A stretch of 64,000 nt of DNA from Encephalitozoon hellem ATCC 50504 (GCF_000277815.2 NC_018472.1:62001-126000), one strand, 5' to 3'; numbered from the stretch's first letter, positions 19,501-27,840 are shown. The notes: generated from the sequence alone by a model not told the origin. Numbers and translations: made by a program.

Positions 19501-22500
19501 TGTGAACAAGGGGCTTGAGAATGTGTTCTGCGTTCTATGCTTGTCTCCTGGAATGAAGGGTGCTGTGGACTCTGCGGCCAAGTTGTTTTTAGAGGCTCTT
19601 GAGGACAGTCTCACGAGCATAGACCTCCTGGTGAGTAAGGTAGGCTTCCTTATGTCTGACTTTAGGACGACGCTTACGGACAAGATCAGTATTGCCTGTC
19701 ACCTGAGCAGAAGGGGCTATGACGCCGAGGTCCTCTGTGAGATGCTGCTTCCTGTTTTCAGCAGCTACCGCTATTCTGATGCCAAGTTCCCTGATGGGCT
19801 GCAGAAGTTTCTCATGAAGGGCCTTTCATCGAGAAATAAGAGCTTGAGAAGCGGATATCTAGACCTGATGAATCGCATCATTCCTGCGAACAAGTATCTG
19901 AGGCTTCTGTATCTTCTGGACCTGGAATGGAAGCACAGTACAAATATCGGATATGTCATTGTTTCGATGATGATTTCATCATGCTATAAGACAGAGATAA
20001 TTGCAGACAAGTATTATGGGACTAAGGCGGATGTTGAGGTGGAATATCCCTGGGCTCTGCAGAAGATGACCTCGAAAGGGATTGTGGACAAATGCAATGG
20101 GCTTAAGCTGGTTACGAATCTTCTTGAGGACATTGACTTATACGGGGCCAGAGTGGCAAAGGACGACCTTCTTGACATTCTGTATTATTTTGGTGAGTCC
20201 TTGCTTCCTATGCTGACTGGGATTCTAAAGGCGGTATCGAGTGAATTTGATGAATGCCAGTGTAGAAGTGTGTTTGGAAGCCTTGTAAAGTTTTGCTCTA
20301 GAGTTAAGGGAAATGGGATTCTCGGGGCGGTCATCGATGGTCTTGAACCTATCTACAGATATGGAGATTTATCTGAGCTGATGGAAGTGCTCAAAGGAGG
20401 AGATGGATGGGGTGTTCTCCTGAGATATGCAAGTGACAGGCAAAAGGTGAAGATATACAGAAGGCTGATGGATAGTGATGGGTATTTTGGGATGTCTCGG
20501 TCTGTATGCAGCTTTCCTGAGACGATGCAGGCATGTTTTCTTCAGCAGGTTGGGAAGATAAAAGAAGCACAAGCTCTTTATGAGGAGATACAAGGGAAGG
20601 CACGCGAGCACAAGATATCTTTTGAGGAGAACGAGTACAAAGCATGGCAGGATGAATGGATAGAGTGTGCGAAGGAGCTCCAGCAGTGGGATGTGTGCTA
20701 CGAGATTGGGATGGAGGCTGGAGACCATCTGCTAAGTGGAGAGTCGTTGTGGCACCTTTCGAATTTCACGCTGCAGGAGACGATAGAGAAGTTCAAAAAC
20801 GTGGTTGATGCAGGAAGAAGCGGATTTGAAAAGGAGTTCTACAGCACGTTTGCAAGTGCATTTACGAAGTACTCGTCGGAGAAGATCAAGGATATCTTAT
20901 CAAGGAATATTGAAGAGCTTAGAAAGTATCCGGCGAAGAGCGGTGCGAGGTCCAGGCTTCTTACATACCTCCAGATCATAATAGAAATGGTTGAGGCTGA
21001 GCCGATACTCAACAATAGGCTGGATGGAGCTGAAGCCTTGACTTCAATATTATTCCGATGGAGGGATAAGGAGCCGTCGATATATGACTCCTTTGAGCAA
21101 TGGAGCTTGTTTAGGACATGGAGAAGACACGTATATTCTCGGGTGGGGATGATTGAGAAGATGAATGGAGAAGAGATAATGTTCAAGTTGCCCTCTCGAG
21201 GGAGCACAGAAGAGGCATCAGCACAGCCTAGTAGAAGAGGACCGGTGGGATCCAATCTATTCTCCCCAAGAGAAGTTGGCGAAGGAAGTGTAAGGACAAG
21301 AAAGGAGCTAGCATCTAAAGGAGCAAGTGAGTTGGCCAAGGTACTAAATGCATTTTCGAAGGCAGCCATCGACAGAGGATACTATGATGCAGCACTGTTC
21401 CATCTTAAAGAGGTATTTGACCTGAGCAGTGTTAAGGTGGGAGATGCATTCCAAAAAGTGGTCTACGAGCTCCTTTGTTTTCTCGGAAAGAAGGAGTACA
21501 AGATAGGGGTTGACCAGTGTGTGTCAGCCAACATCCAACATTTTAGCGACTCGCAGAGTTCCATTCTGTTCAACCTTAAGGGTTTATTCAGTGAGAAGCT
21601 TGGAAAGTTTTCTGATGCAGAGAAGTTCTATCTACAGTCTGCACAGGTATGCAATGTGGTAGGCGAAAACTGGCTTACGTGGGGAAGCTTTTTATTTGAC
21701 AGGGCCGATAAGGAGGGCGGAGGGCCGAAGGAAGATGCCTTTGTCGCACTGCTCCAAGCGGTAGCTTACTGCAGTGGCAGGAAGGCGAGGAGAGGGATCC
21801 TGAAGATGGTTCTCCTTATGGATAGGCATTCTTCGCTATGCGATACAGAGGTATTTCACAAAATCCTTCGGGAGATTGACATCTCAAGATTCATATACTT
21901 CATTCCTCAGCTAATAGGACTATTGGAAAGAGGGGATTCTGATCTAGCACAAGTCATACTTTCCAAGATATCTGAGGAATATCCGCAGGCGGTTATGGGT
22001 CCTCTTAAGGCTGTCAAGGAGAGGATGAAAAGAGCTTTATACCCCAAGGGCACAGGGCATAAGGTGCGAGCACATAGGACTAAGGCAGAGAGCAGGCACA
22101 GTGGGATTCCCATGGAGAAGTCTGACGGTCAGCCTCTTGGGGTTAGGAGCATCCTCTTGGAAAACATTATGCGCATATACAACCGGATAAGAAATACCCG
22201 GCTTGGAAAGGAATTCTGGAAGATTCTTCGTTATCTTCACAACTCATTTAACTCTCATGCTTTTAAGGAAGAGGAGCTTGTGTATCTTGAGATTGAAAGG
22301 ATATTCAACAACGCGGTGTCCCATGTTATGGACGGTATTGTTCCGTCTGGCTCGGCCCATGCCATGCTTCTAAACGAGTTAATTTCTTGTATGTCTCTTT
22401 CTTCTCTAAGCAAGGGATTCAAAGAAGAGCTCATATCTTTGATTCTCGGAATGAGATACATATGCCCGCTGGAGAAGATTGATGAAATGGTTTGCTTCAA

Positions 22501-23926
22501 GAACAAGATCCAGAAGGTTGTGGAGGAGTCTTTTGCCAAGATGGACAGATTTGAAGAATCTGAAGTCAACTTGCTTCTGTACAGATCGGGGCACGAGCAC
22601 AAAATGTTTGGCCAGTACTCTGAGATAAGAAGCAGCTACAAGAACCTCGTTAGTATAGAGATGTTTGAGCCGAGGCAGTCATATATGTATAGAAAGAAGA
22701 TAGGATGCAATAGGATTCATTTGAGAGGAAGTGATGGAAGAGTGTACAGGTATGAGATGAAGGGGTTGTCGGGGATGAGATTCTCAGAGTTTGCCATTCC
22801 CCAGCTGTCCCTGATGATTAATGAGGCCATGAAAGAGGAGCCAAATTTATGCAAGAGGGGTGCAGAGCTGAGACTGGCCACTCCGTTTATTGTTAGCGAG
22901 GCTCTTGCGATGAAATGGACCAAGGAGCCCGAGTATTGTATGGACTCTATACTGGAAGAGGGGCTGAGCAAGTATGGCATAAGCATTGATCAATGTGTAC
23001 TCCTCTATCTCAACCACTTTGCATCTATCTATGAGATAGAGAGAGACACCACTAGATGCCTTGAGAATAAGTACGACCTGAGCAGAAGGCTTGTCCGGAG
23101 TCAGAAGTTCGTGGTTCTAGAGGACGAATGTCCCAACATAAGGAAAGGGGCAAAGGCATCCAAGAGTGAGGACCCAAGCGAGAACTTCATTAACAACGCC
23201 AAGACCGCCATTGAAAAGCAAAGGAAGAAGTATGTCAGCAATCTAGAGCAAAGAAAGGTTGAATGTCTTGGATGCAGCGAAAAGGGAGAGGGGATTGTGC
23301 CTTGCAGATACAAATATGAGGTTTCGAGGCGTCAGAGATATATGGCCTACGAAAAGATGTACAATACCTTTAAGATGTCCAGCTTCCTTGACGACTACCT
23401 CAGACCCATCTATGGAAACCTAGGGGGATACCTTGGATTCAAGGACAGACTTCTTTCAAGCTATTCTGCCAACACTGCCTTTTTATACATGCTCTCGATT
23501 GTGGACAGGAGGCCCAGGAACATTGTAATCACCAAGTCCGGCGGGCATTTCATGAACAAAGACATTTGTTACGAGGATGTAGAGCCGATGAACAGAGGAG
23601 GTGGGGGAGTTATAGGGCCTGGGTACCAAAAGCTCTTTGGGAAGGAGGGAATAGAAGGAGCAATGCTGTCTATTATGTATCATTATGCAGACATGATAAG
23701 CAAAGGTGATTGGTGTAGGGATTTGATAAGGATCATGCTCGAGGGTAGGTTTATGGACATGGCGGGAGAAGGGTTCAAAGGAATGCATGAGAAGGTGCTA
23801 AGCAAAATTGAAGAGATGGTTAGAAAAGGAGAGGACGGGACTTACAATCTGATTCCGATGGTCAGTGGGTGGATGGATATGTTCAAGATGGCACAAGTGG
23901 ACCCAAGGCATATGTCCTGGATGTAA
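13565..23926 (+). CDS. TRA1: TRA1/TRRAP-like PIKK-family pseudokinase (SAGA/NuA4)
   Basis: The 3453-residue protein is nearly as long as yeast TRA1 (about 3740). It is made of HEAT-type helical repeats, then a FAT-like region (roughly 2300-2950), a PI3-kinase-like domain near 3090-3400 and a short FATC tail ending DPRHMSWM. In the kinase core the catalytic-loop position reads SIVDRRPRNIV (about 3311) and lacks the DRHxxN pattern. The DFG position is replaced (FMNKDIC, about 3332). It is therefore a pseudokinase, as in TRA1/TRRAP, and not TOR, ATM or ATR. TRA1 is the activator-binding scaffold of the SAGA and NuA4 acetyltransferases. The gene is one uninterrupted frame. An in-frame ATG at 13616 is an alternative start, preceded by an A/G-rich stretch. 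Confidence 0.85.
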   Translation: MLFIDNFFEKKEKKEKPMMKELFTGSDSNEVKARRLKMYMESGKFLEMLFSPQEFLEPLVLFATQVLNSTEPEKKSSFMSGGNEMRYTVLRFLNKFSLKSVRSVELVYALHNVLQNDNLPNVILSLKALGSLSGSGVISGDLVDVHVGALLGMVHDLFANMENGDESLIEISLFTLTETLIHARAFFHNLECHAIKIDQFLACVYGHIRRIFENRRFMDGIVHKRVFSISMCSGICSLLKLTCDQLPAVSKSGPYHMFASEAAFAGMYCCPSELLGLRQEIYTQFSKVCVGSKDMALPIVDKTYVVPFLFSPDALPMNTEGIRMLNDMLGHVKESLSKAAYAEFGSRVSNVLFSSCSLIKRLSKEASECSGREFLKRKVEDVVEQHIEAIRVCLEAVENVCKCFGNRAGDVAELSDVYLRSFYDMKNGFEGIKGLAGLVFSDKEGEIKKIVERFISGFRELVGRIGILEKSGNTVIFSVSEVHILYRIFEDSFDVFSHEFLCQEQKIEEFFSVLTLIREHIAGDIIKCCSEKVLEYSKRNKEFFGVWKLINSSTVLGNALSMYVLPQIVSELSNGGFEFVKEAMKYIVPFFRNDIKKIKRVNTFFMHRIISTLMTANPKNIQHFEVLLEIFNIFGSMPEKSSFFQKYIFDNFARIVDHLMKLYETQGRDIFIEMIFALPISINLLESDIQFLIRPIEKALMLGGAIKIKALSILVYVLDFSTEEKIAGLERTWESILKSVVRDLEDNTISSLCSRILGKLKTYHKVFARDYEGFKETNENLQLIRLIIDGKHGVPAHLLFFDAVQKMRGTFELHGSDFESEGFLVRFRRLGPRSSTEDAKDAAFRLITSVIYHLMGWRFLRKDLVVKCYTELLDETEEIRSVSDALDCVYSVHGIISSLCGRKCTDSRRLAQYIYDGILALFSCHGTSFEKKAQELLHSIFGTVMLFRVFSFHGLKSRRYKILLDTDTFFDALIESFSDIENPMPFKVLSIMFTQMYELLGNKSEYFCIEMYGTVFSKFKSMCRSSDKRSRDCGINGMLCLAAVMPIRELVMLRVPEDSFSHTYLYLLPRGSEDFSLPLKLVIFILRFRYRGIRNYLLSEGTERYFMASHFKPFVAGLFDSRKDVSEFSKAVLREVFHHYGPQLSRHRDIVFGFFKKDYVIESRAMMILHLKTFVFCVEEGKCPFDDCEMKYIIEKLLDSISSNDEWRGAEGIHMNFNYRERNGRADKKKLCECNREEAEGDDGVGVVLGGIYKKLSELSVRDLMDIALKNAMDVLCGKCRKEIYRHTEASLPRFNNEAEELMYWIREFYLLVIKHRKSFEEIRTGVTYMLRYISDDTTDYLQMAYDAKPEETERVISEEVEKCLSEKVDYKVLNMLQCAHSIDRAPENPRIGMLVLKILKEFKVPKEFAIISQNDKYSMLAKAYEIGISLRNQEGLCNEILETYFTLDGYVKSYTSRIYPRMIKYVEGLGQQFISCMFRRIQDPSAYNLCSRLCNDSPKLKEIVSGMKDRLAERISQIYCRLEGNDSIDKSIFIYSYKFLDLVGHEMRPVDIQVILGIYGDMKGRPRYGVEMRELISKCINRFSPEDLEALFKMDPWFVSVNGIDARHLSGSLSPMALRGVVRSIDKGNVLSLERHSALLGENRHALVELFVDLGIRSENLIGYCKENLHNTNLRGLLLYYLCTFEPLYIYFEALFKLPYEDRKYTQYCLERVVDAFDPLLFEEIILIVLRSEVRFKTSLWILFPLLLSRPRLITKKIALELLGSIYKLLSSSEPFKQRMGLKLFEILHDKCPAGEDSPEGGYTGHGQMVRKAYTLVFVRFIHMDTDFPASSFQKYNLEVDFDLVKYSSKGLNLNNLFGFLEMEMASEKSEDYKRCFLRSVWTAVAPCFKSRTLGMETVRYLVDTGIWDYGSVPEELGTVAYDCGILYNLLCVLCDGVGKGNDEDGKEDENKMEICLCVVKYLLAEYSRNRNEMNLGYVNKGLENVFCVLCLSPGMKGAVDSAAKLFLEALEDSLTSIDLLVSKVGFLMSDFRTTLTDKISIACHLSRRGYDAEVLCEMLLPVFSSYRYSDAKFPDGLQKFLMKGLSSRNKSLRSGYLDLMNRIIPANKYLRLLYLLDLEWKHSTNIGYVIVSMMISSCYKTEIIADKYYGTKADVEVEYPWALQKMTSKGIVDKCNGLKLVTNLLEDIDLYGARVAKDDLLDILYYFGESLLPMLTGILKAVSSEFDECQCRSVFGSLVKFCSRVKGNGILGAVIDGLEPIYRYGDLSELMEVLKGGDGWGVLLRYASDRQKVKIYRRLMDSDGYFGMSRSVCSFPETMQACFLQQVGKIKEAQALYEEIQGKAREHKISFEENEYKAWQDEWIECAKELQQWDVCYEIGMEAGDHLLSGESLWHLSNFTLQETIEKFKNVVDAGRSGFEKEFYSTFASAFTKYSSEKIKDILSRNIEELRKYPAKSGARSRLLTYLQIIIEMVEAEPILNNRLDGAEALTSILFRWRDKEPSIYDSFEQWSLFRTWRRHVYSRVGMIEKMNGEEIMFKLPSRGSTEEASAQPSRRGPVGSNLFSPREVGEGSVRTRKELASKGASELAKVLNAFSKAAIDRGYYDAALFHLKEVFDLSSVKVGDAFQKVVYELLCFLGKKEYKIGVDQCVSANIQHFSDSQSSILFNLKGLFSEKLGKFSDAEKFYLQSAQVCNVVGENWLTWGSFLFDRADKEGGGPKEDAFVALLQAVAYCSGRKARRGILKMVLLMDRHSSLCDTEVFHKILREIDISRFIYFIPQLIGLLERGDSDLAQVILSKISEEYPQAVMGPLKAVKERMKRALYPKGTGHKVRAHRTKAESRHSGIPMEKSDGQPLGVRSILLENIMRIYNRIRNTRLGKEFWKILRYLHNSFNSHAFKEEELVYLEIERIFNNAVSHVMDGIVPSGSAHAMLLNELISCMSLSSLSKGFKEELISLILGMRYICPLEKIDEMVCFKNKIQKVVEESFAKMDRFEESEVNLLLYRSGHEHKMFGQYSEIRSSYKNLVSIEMFEPRQSYMYRKKIGCNRIHLRGSDGRVYRYEMKGLSGMRFSEFAIPQLSLMINEAMKEEPNLCKRGAELRLATPFIVSEALAMKWTKEPEYCMDSILEEGLSKYGISIDQCVLLYLNHFASIYEIERDTTRCLENKYDLSRRLVRSQKFVVLEDECPNIRKGAKASKSEDPSENFINNAKTAIEKQRKKYVSNLEQRKVECLGCSEKGEGIVPCRYKYEVSRRQRYMAYEKMYNTFKMSSFLDDYLRPIYGNLGGYLGFKDRLLSSYSANTAFLYMLSIVDRRPRNIVITKSGGHFMNKDICYEDVEPMNRGGGGVIGPGYQKLFGKEGIEGAMLSIMYHYADMISKGDWCRDLIRIMLEGRFMDMAGEGFKGMHEKVLSKIEEMVRKGEDGTYNLIPMVSGWMDMFKMAQVDPRHMSWM

Positions 23927-23997
23927 CGCTCTATTAAAAAGTTATTTTTCTTTTCTCGTCGATCCTCTCAGCTAAAAGAATGGAGCTATGGTGACCC

Positions 23998-25050
23998 ATG
24001 GATACAGTTCTGGTGAAGCTTGTAGACAGAAGCCATCCTGAGGTCGAGCATAATCCTCTTCATGTAAGCCCTTCCTTCTGCACGGAGGACCTTGAGCGCT
24101 ATCTAAGATCGGTGCTTGGCGGGAACGGAGGATACAGATTTTATATGGAGGGACAACTGTTTGAAGGATGTCTCCAGAAGGGGATAGAAGCAAGGGGCCT
24201 GGAGATTGAGAAGGGAGTAAGCATAGAGTATGAGGTTGATGGCAATTGCACGCCTGACGTTACTGTGGAACTTGAGGACCCAGTGTCGTTTCTAGACATT
24301 GCGAAAACCGACATGTATGAGATATGGTGTGGAACTTATGGAGGCGAGTTACAGGTCTATGTCTATCAAGGCGATGCAATTGTACTGAGGGAAACGACTA
24401 GCCACAAGAGGATTCGGGGAATCTCACACGGAGACAAACTCTACATATATAGTTCAGATGGAGAGGTTCTATCGCTTAGATCTGGTGGCTCTCTGTTCAA
24501 GGTGGATGGAGAGATCACATGCTTAGCCTCTTCTCACACCATTGTTTCTGCCGGGACACACGAGGGAGAATGCTACGTATTCAAAGAAAAACTCATGAAA
24601 GTACACAAGTTTAAAGCACAGATATCATCGACTATTATAGATGGAGACGAGGTGACATTTGCATGTGTAGACGGAAGCATAGGAGCCTTCAACACATCTA
24701 CAAATGCATTCAAAACAAGAGACGTCGGATACAACCTAACCTCCGCAGACACAAGGGGAGATAGGCAGGTGTTTGGGACGTCATGCTCTGGATTGGTTGT
24801 TGAAAGCAAAGGCCAATCGATGTTCGTAGGGACAGGTATCAGGTTTAGTAGCAAAGTGTCGATTTACAACAGCTGCATAGTTGCCCAGGCCTCTCAGCAC
24901 ACGATATCGATTATAAACACCAAAAATTCACAGGAATTGAGAAGAATCACTACGGACGGATACATTTCGGACATCGGGTGGGTAGGAAATCTTCTAGTCG
25001 TAGGCGTTGGATCTAGAATACAAGGATACATTATACACAACTTGGAATAG
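23998..25050 (+). CDS. YTM1: WD-repeat ribosome biogenesis protein YTM1/WDR12-like
   Basis: The 350-residue product has an N-terminal ubiquitin-like NLE domain (about 1-85: VLVKLVDRS, then FCTEDLERYL, then FYMEGQLFEGCL and VSIEYEVDG), followed by a beta-propeller of weak WD repeats (about 95-350). An NLE domain ahead of WD repeats occurs in YTM1/WDR12 and RSA4/NLE1, both removed from pre-60S by Rea1/midasin. The IEYEV end of the NLE domain and the lack of strong WD dipeptides fit YTM1 slightly better. It is shorter than yeast YTM1 (460). The ATG follows GACCC directly. Confidence 0.75.
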   Translation: MDTVLVKLVDRSHPEVEHNPLHVSPSFCTEDLERYLRSVLGGNGGYRFYMEGQLFEGCLQKGIEARGLEIEKGVSIEYEVDGNCTPDVTVELEDPVSFLDIAKTDMYEIWCGTYGGELQVYVYQGDAIVLRETTSHKRIRGISHGDKLYIYSSDGEVLSLRSGGSLFKVDGEITCLASSHTIVSAGTHEGECYVFKEKLMKVHKFKAQISSTIIDGDEVTFACVDGSIGAFNTSTNAFKTRDVGYNLTSADTRGDRQVFGTSCSGLVVESKGQSMFVGTGIRFSSKVSIYNSCIVAQASQHTISIINTKNSQELRRITTDGYISDIGWVGNLLVVGVGSRIQGYIIHNLE

Positions 25051-25074
25051 GAATTCTTTTAATTTCTGACTTCT

Positions 25075-25614
25075 CTAGAGAGCTGCAAGGATGAATCTTT
25101 CAATAAAGCATCTCTGTCCTCTGTATGTTATCAATGGCACGCCAGGAATTGTCTTTATTTTTTGCCTTAGCGCTGTATCTGAGGTTGCAACAATGTAACA
25201 TCTATGTGCAGAGACCCTATTGAAGATGCAGTCATCAGCATAAGTTCCCTTGTGATCGCACTTGAGTCTTTCGACATCGTTGCCTCTGATCAATGCAAGT
25301 GCAACACGGAAGGGCCTTCCCAGCTTCTCCAGCTCGCCGACAACACACTCTGGGACACACATCTTAATGCTTGCATTTACTACTTTCATCAGTTGCTCTC
25401 TGATATCGCATTTCTTTCTTATACAGTCATTGATGAAGTTTGTGTCGAGGATGATGCTATATGGCGGCCGGAGGGTATGCTTCAGAAGAAACCTCTCTGT
25501 GTTTCTCGGGTTTTCGTCAAGATCTAGTGTGTCCTCTGGATTCGCCCTCTTTGAGCCCTTTTTGTCCAAGATGTTTGCAACTTTCTTGATTTTTATTGCA
25601 TGCTTCACCCCCAT
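25075..25614 (-). CDS. FCF1: PIN-domain rRNA-processing nuclease FCF1/UTP24
   Basis: The 179-residue protein matches FCF1 along nearly its full length. LRPPYSIILDTNFIND (48-63) opens the PIN domain, ELEKLG (94-99) and HKGTYADDC (121-129) follow, then YIVATSDTALRQKI and IPGVPLI. The acidic active-site residues D57, E94, D127/D128 and D146 are all present, so cleavage at the early pre-18S sites is expected. The start at 25614 (MGVKHAIKIKK) matches the family length; the frame extends 42 codons further upstream into the otubain gene. It converges with YTM1, 24 bases between stops. Confidence 0.92.
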   Translation of the reverse strand: MGVKHAIKIKKVANILDKKGSKRANPEDTLDLDENPRNTERFLLKHTLRPPYSIILDTNFINDCIRKKCDIREQLMKVVNASIKMCVPECVVGELEKLGRPFRVALALIRGNDVERLKCDHKGTYADDCIFNRVSAHRCYIVATSDTALRQKIKTIPGVPLITYRGQRCFIERFILAAL

Positions 25615-25648
25615 TGGCCCTGGATGAATTAGGATTTTTATCCGGCAG

Positions 25649-26332
25649 CTAAGGTGCTCTTGGCCCATCCCGATATATAGGCTCGAAATGTCCATGTGTG
25701 TAGAAGATAGAAACACCCTGCGGATGATCTCCATAAACATCCTCGCTGTCCTTTGTGACGTCTACAACATGGATTCTTACCGGTATGCTATTCGAAAGAG
25801 CAGATATTTCAACACATCCAGCCTGCTGGTAGAAGGGGTCTACAAATCTTGCACAGTACTTGCTTACATCCATCTCTGGGATGTATGGCTGGTATTTTTC
25901 CGGATTCGACTTTATTTCTGTTGAAACAATAAGTCTTAGATATGCAACACAATCGTACAATGAATATAGGGGAATGTCCTCAATCCTCTTGGTTCTGCTG
26001 GATATGTCTGCCAGGATCTCAACAAACGTGTCGTAGAATCCCTTGTATCCAAGCTCATCGATATTGTACAGGTGGAGCATCGAGTTTGTCCTGCTGAATG
26101 CATCGTGCAAGGCACTTAGTAGGGAATCCCCCTCCAGTGCCACAAGGTCTGCAATCACAATTGCATAGGAGATGTATAGGCAGTTCCCATCTCTTATGCA
26201 TTCGCGGAACATTGTGTAGGACTCCATGATCCTCTTGACTCTGGACCTGTATGCAATGTCATCAAAGTACTTGTGCTCGGTAAGGCTCTTCTTGATGCTG
26301 GTAGGCGCCTCGACATTTGTTTTCTCGGCCAT
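25649..26332 (-). CDS. Otubain-like (peptidase C65) deubiquitinase
   Basis: The 227-residue product carries the OTU active site RDGNCLY (D48, C51) and a late HGHFEPIY with the presumed catalytic H215. Between them lie the helical otubain region and QQAGCVEISALSNSI, like the E-x-I-ALA block of OTUB proteins. The C65 family trims ubiquitin chains, with the human member preferring K48 links. Cys, His and the Asp before Cys are all present, so it should be active. The frame also opens at an ATG at 26404, which would add a hydrophobic leader but overlap the divergent transporter. The ATG at 26332, just after an ACCCC signal, is preferred. Confidence 0.75.
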   Translation of the reverse strand: MAEKTNVEAPTSIKKSLTEHKYFDDIAYRSRVKRIMESYTMFRECIRDGNCLYISYAIVIADLVALEGDSLLSALHDAFSRTNSMLHLYNIDELGYKGFYDTFVEILADISSRTKRIEDIPLYSLYDCVAYLRLIVSTEIKSNPEKYQPYIPEMDVSKYCARFVDPFYQQAGCVEISALSNSIPVRIHVVDVTKDSEDVYGDHPQGVSIFYTHGHFEPIYRDGPRAP

Positions 26333-26436
26333 AAAGGGGTAGGCAGGAGGAAGAAAAATCGTTAATAGCATGCATGCAGGAAGCAATCCAGAGATGCCGG
26401 CCATGCTTTCAGGAGATTTCCGTTTTATTGGAAAAT

Positions 26437-27615
26437 ATGGGAAAGCCCTTAAAAATGAAAAAAAACAAGCTAGGAAGAGAGTGCAGATCCATCTTCATAA
26501 ATCTGATAAAGACAACGATTGGGTCTGGAATACTCAGATATCCGTTTCTCTTTAAAATGTATGGGATTTGGTATACAGTAGTCTTGACGCTTATTTCTGC
26601 ATTGGCATCACTCCTGGGGCTGTGGCTATACATAGACTTGAATGACTTCTATGGGCTAGACAACACAATGTCAACCATAGCCAGATACATCTATCCCACC
26701 CTGCAACCAATTGTGAATGTGACTGTATCTGTCAAGTGCTTCCTAGTGTGCACAGCATATCTTGTTCTACTCAAGAACAATCTTCCGGGGACAATAAGAA
26801 GCATCTTTGGCTTGGAAAGTGACTACAAGATCCTATGCATGGCCGGTGTGGTTCTATGTGTATTCCCATTTGTGTCTATGCAAAAGATCGATAGGCTGCG
26901 ATACACATCATCGTTTGGATTCGGGGCAGCCATAGCCCTCGTGGTGTTATCGATATACAGGTATGCAGTCTCGAAGGATGTGCCTGTCTATACCGAGTCA
27001 AAGGATGGGAACAACTATCTAGGGGAGCTGGGGAGCTTTGTGTTTGGATTTACCTGCCACCAGAATATATTTTCTGTCCAGAATGAGATGATGGTGAGCG
27101 ACAAGACAGCCTTGAAAATAACTGTGTTTCTGGTGCTTCTGGTGGCGTCCCTTGTATACATAACCTTTGGGCTTACCAACTATCTTGTGCTGGGAGACAG
27201 GATGAGCGAGAACTTCTTCGAAAATATACCCGAGAGGATGAGAAACGTGGTTGCTATGTTCTACTTCCTTGTTATAATAATGTCCATCCCACTGCAGACG
27301 CATCCATGCAGAACATACCTCCTCGATCTTTTCGACACAAGGTATTCTGTGGATGGGAAGTACTGGCACCTCAGGTTTGTAACAAGCATATTCATAATAC
27401 TACTGTCATTTACGATTGCCATGAACGTGTCGAAAATGGAAAGGCTTTGCGAAGTCATAGGAGGGTCCTTTTCCACGCTCATGTGCTTTATATTTGCATC
27501 TTTGTATTACTTCATTGCGTTCTGGAACAGAGGATTTGAAATGAAGAAGATCACTGCACTCTTTGTACTGCTATACGGAGTTGCTGCATTTACATCTCTA
27601 TTCCTTGCATCATGA
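26437..27615 (+). CDS. Amino-acid transporter of the AAAP/AVT family
   Basis: A polytopic membrane protein of about 392 residues and roughly 11 spans. The first span holds IFINLIKTTIGSGILRYPF, matching the 'N..k..iGsGiL.lPyaf' opening of the amino acid/auxin permease family (yeast AVT, animal SLC36/38). The segment FVFGFTCHQNIFSVQNEM corresponds to the central 'f.F.ch.n...i..em' motif. Such carriers move amino acids across the vacuole or plasma membrane, which is relevant for an intracellular parasite short of biosynthetic routes. Substrate is not predictable. Possible starts are ATG 26374, 26437 or 26455; 26437 leaves a 104-base divergent spacer to the otubain gene. Confidence 0.8.
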   Translation: MGKPLKMKKNKLGRECRSIFINLIKTTIGSGILRYPFLFKMYGIWYTVVLTLISALASLLGLWLYIDLNDFYGLDNTMSTIARYIYPTLQPIVNVTVSVKCFLVCTAYLVLLKNNLPGTIRSIFGLESDYKILCMAGVVLCVFPFVSMQKIDRLRYTSSFGFGAAIALVVLSIYRYAVSKDVPVYTESKDGNNYLGELGSFVFGFTCHQNIFSVQNEMMVSDKTALKITVFLVLLVASLVYITFGLTNYLVLGDRMSENFFENIPERMRNVVAMFYFLVIIMSIPLQTHPCRTYLLDLFDTRYSVDGKYWHLRFVTSIFIILLSFTIAMNVSKMERLCEVIGGSFSTLMCFIFASLYYFIAFWNRGFEMKKITALFVLLYGVAAFTSLFLAS

Positions 27616-27630
27616 TGTGTGTAAGTATTG

Positions 27631-27647
27631 CAGAGGGAGTCCCTCTG
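27631..27647. repeat. Perfect short inverted repeat, 8-base arms
   Basis: CAGAGGGA, one G, then TCCCTCTG lie 16 bases after the transporter stop. The one-base centre is too tight for an RNA hairpin without opening a pair or two, so a folded RNA would have about 6-7 pairs. It could act in 3'-end formation or be a dyad protein site for the downstream secreted-protein gene. No function is shown. Confidence 0.4.
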
Positions 27648-27811
27648 GATGCAGGGGAGTGTGTAATGCTGATTTGTTTCCTAGATTACTTCAGTCCTTC
27701 CCATCCATCAATAAACTAGTAGGTTTTCATTAACAAGAATAATATGCCAATCCTAAAGATACTTTTTCTTCGAATTCCGAAACAGAGTGTTTCAGAAGAA
27801 GCTCCTGAAAA

Positions 27812-27817
27812 TATAAA
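27812..27817 (+). promoter_or_regulatory. TATA-like box of the secreted-protein gene
   Basis: TATAAA lies 29 bases before the ATG at 27841, the same short distance seen for the PP5-like, PGI and RhoGAP genes. The spacer upstream is 225 bases, longer than average here, which may allow stage-specific control. Confidence 0.45.
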
Positions 27818-27840
27818 TTCAGTAAGGACGGGATACTAAT

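Noticed and set aside
26332..26404. Signal-peptide-like N-terminal extension of the otubain gene
   Set aside because: It would overlap the divergent transporter's upstream region; the ATG at 26332 follows a CCC-type signal and gives the usual length. It is kept as an alternative only.
27621..27633. GTAAGT...CAG after the transporter stop, intron-like
   Set aside because: Only 13 bases long, with no branch site, and it does not join coding frames.
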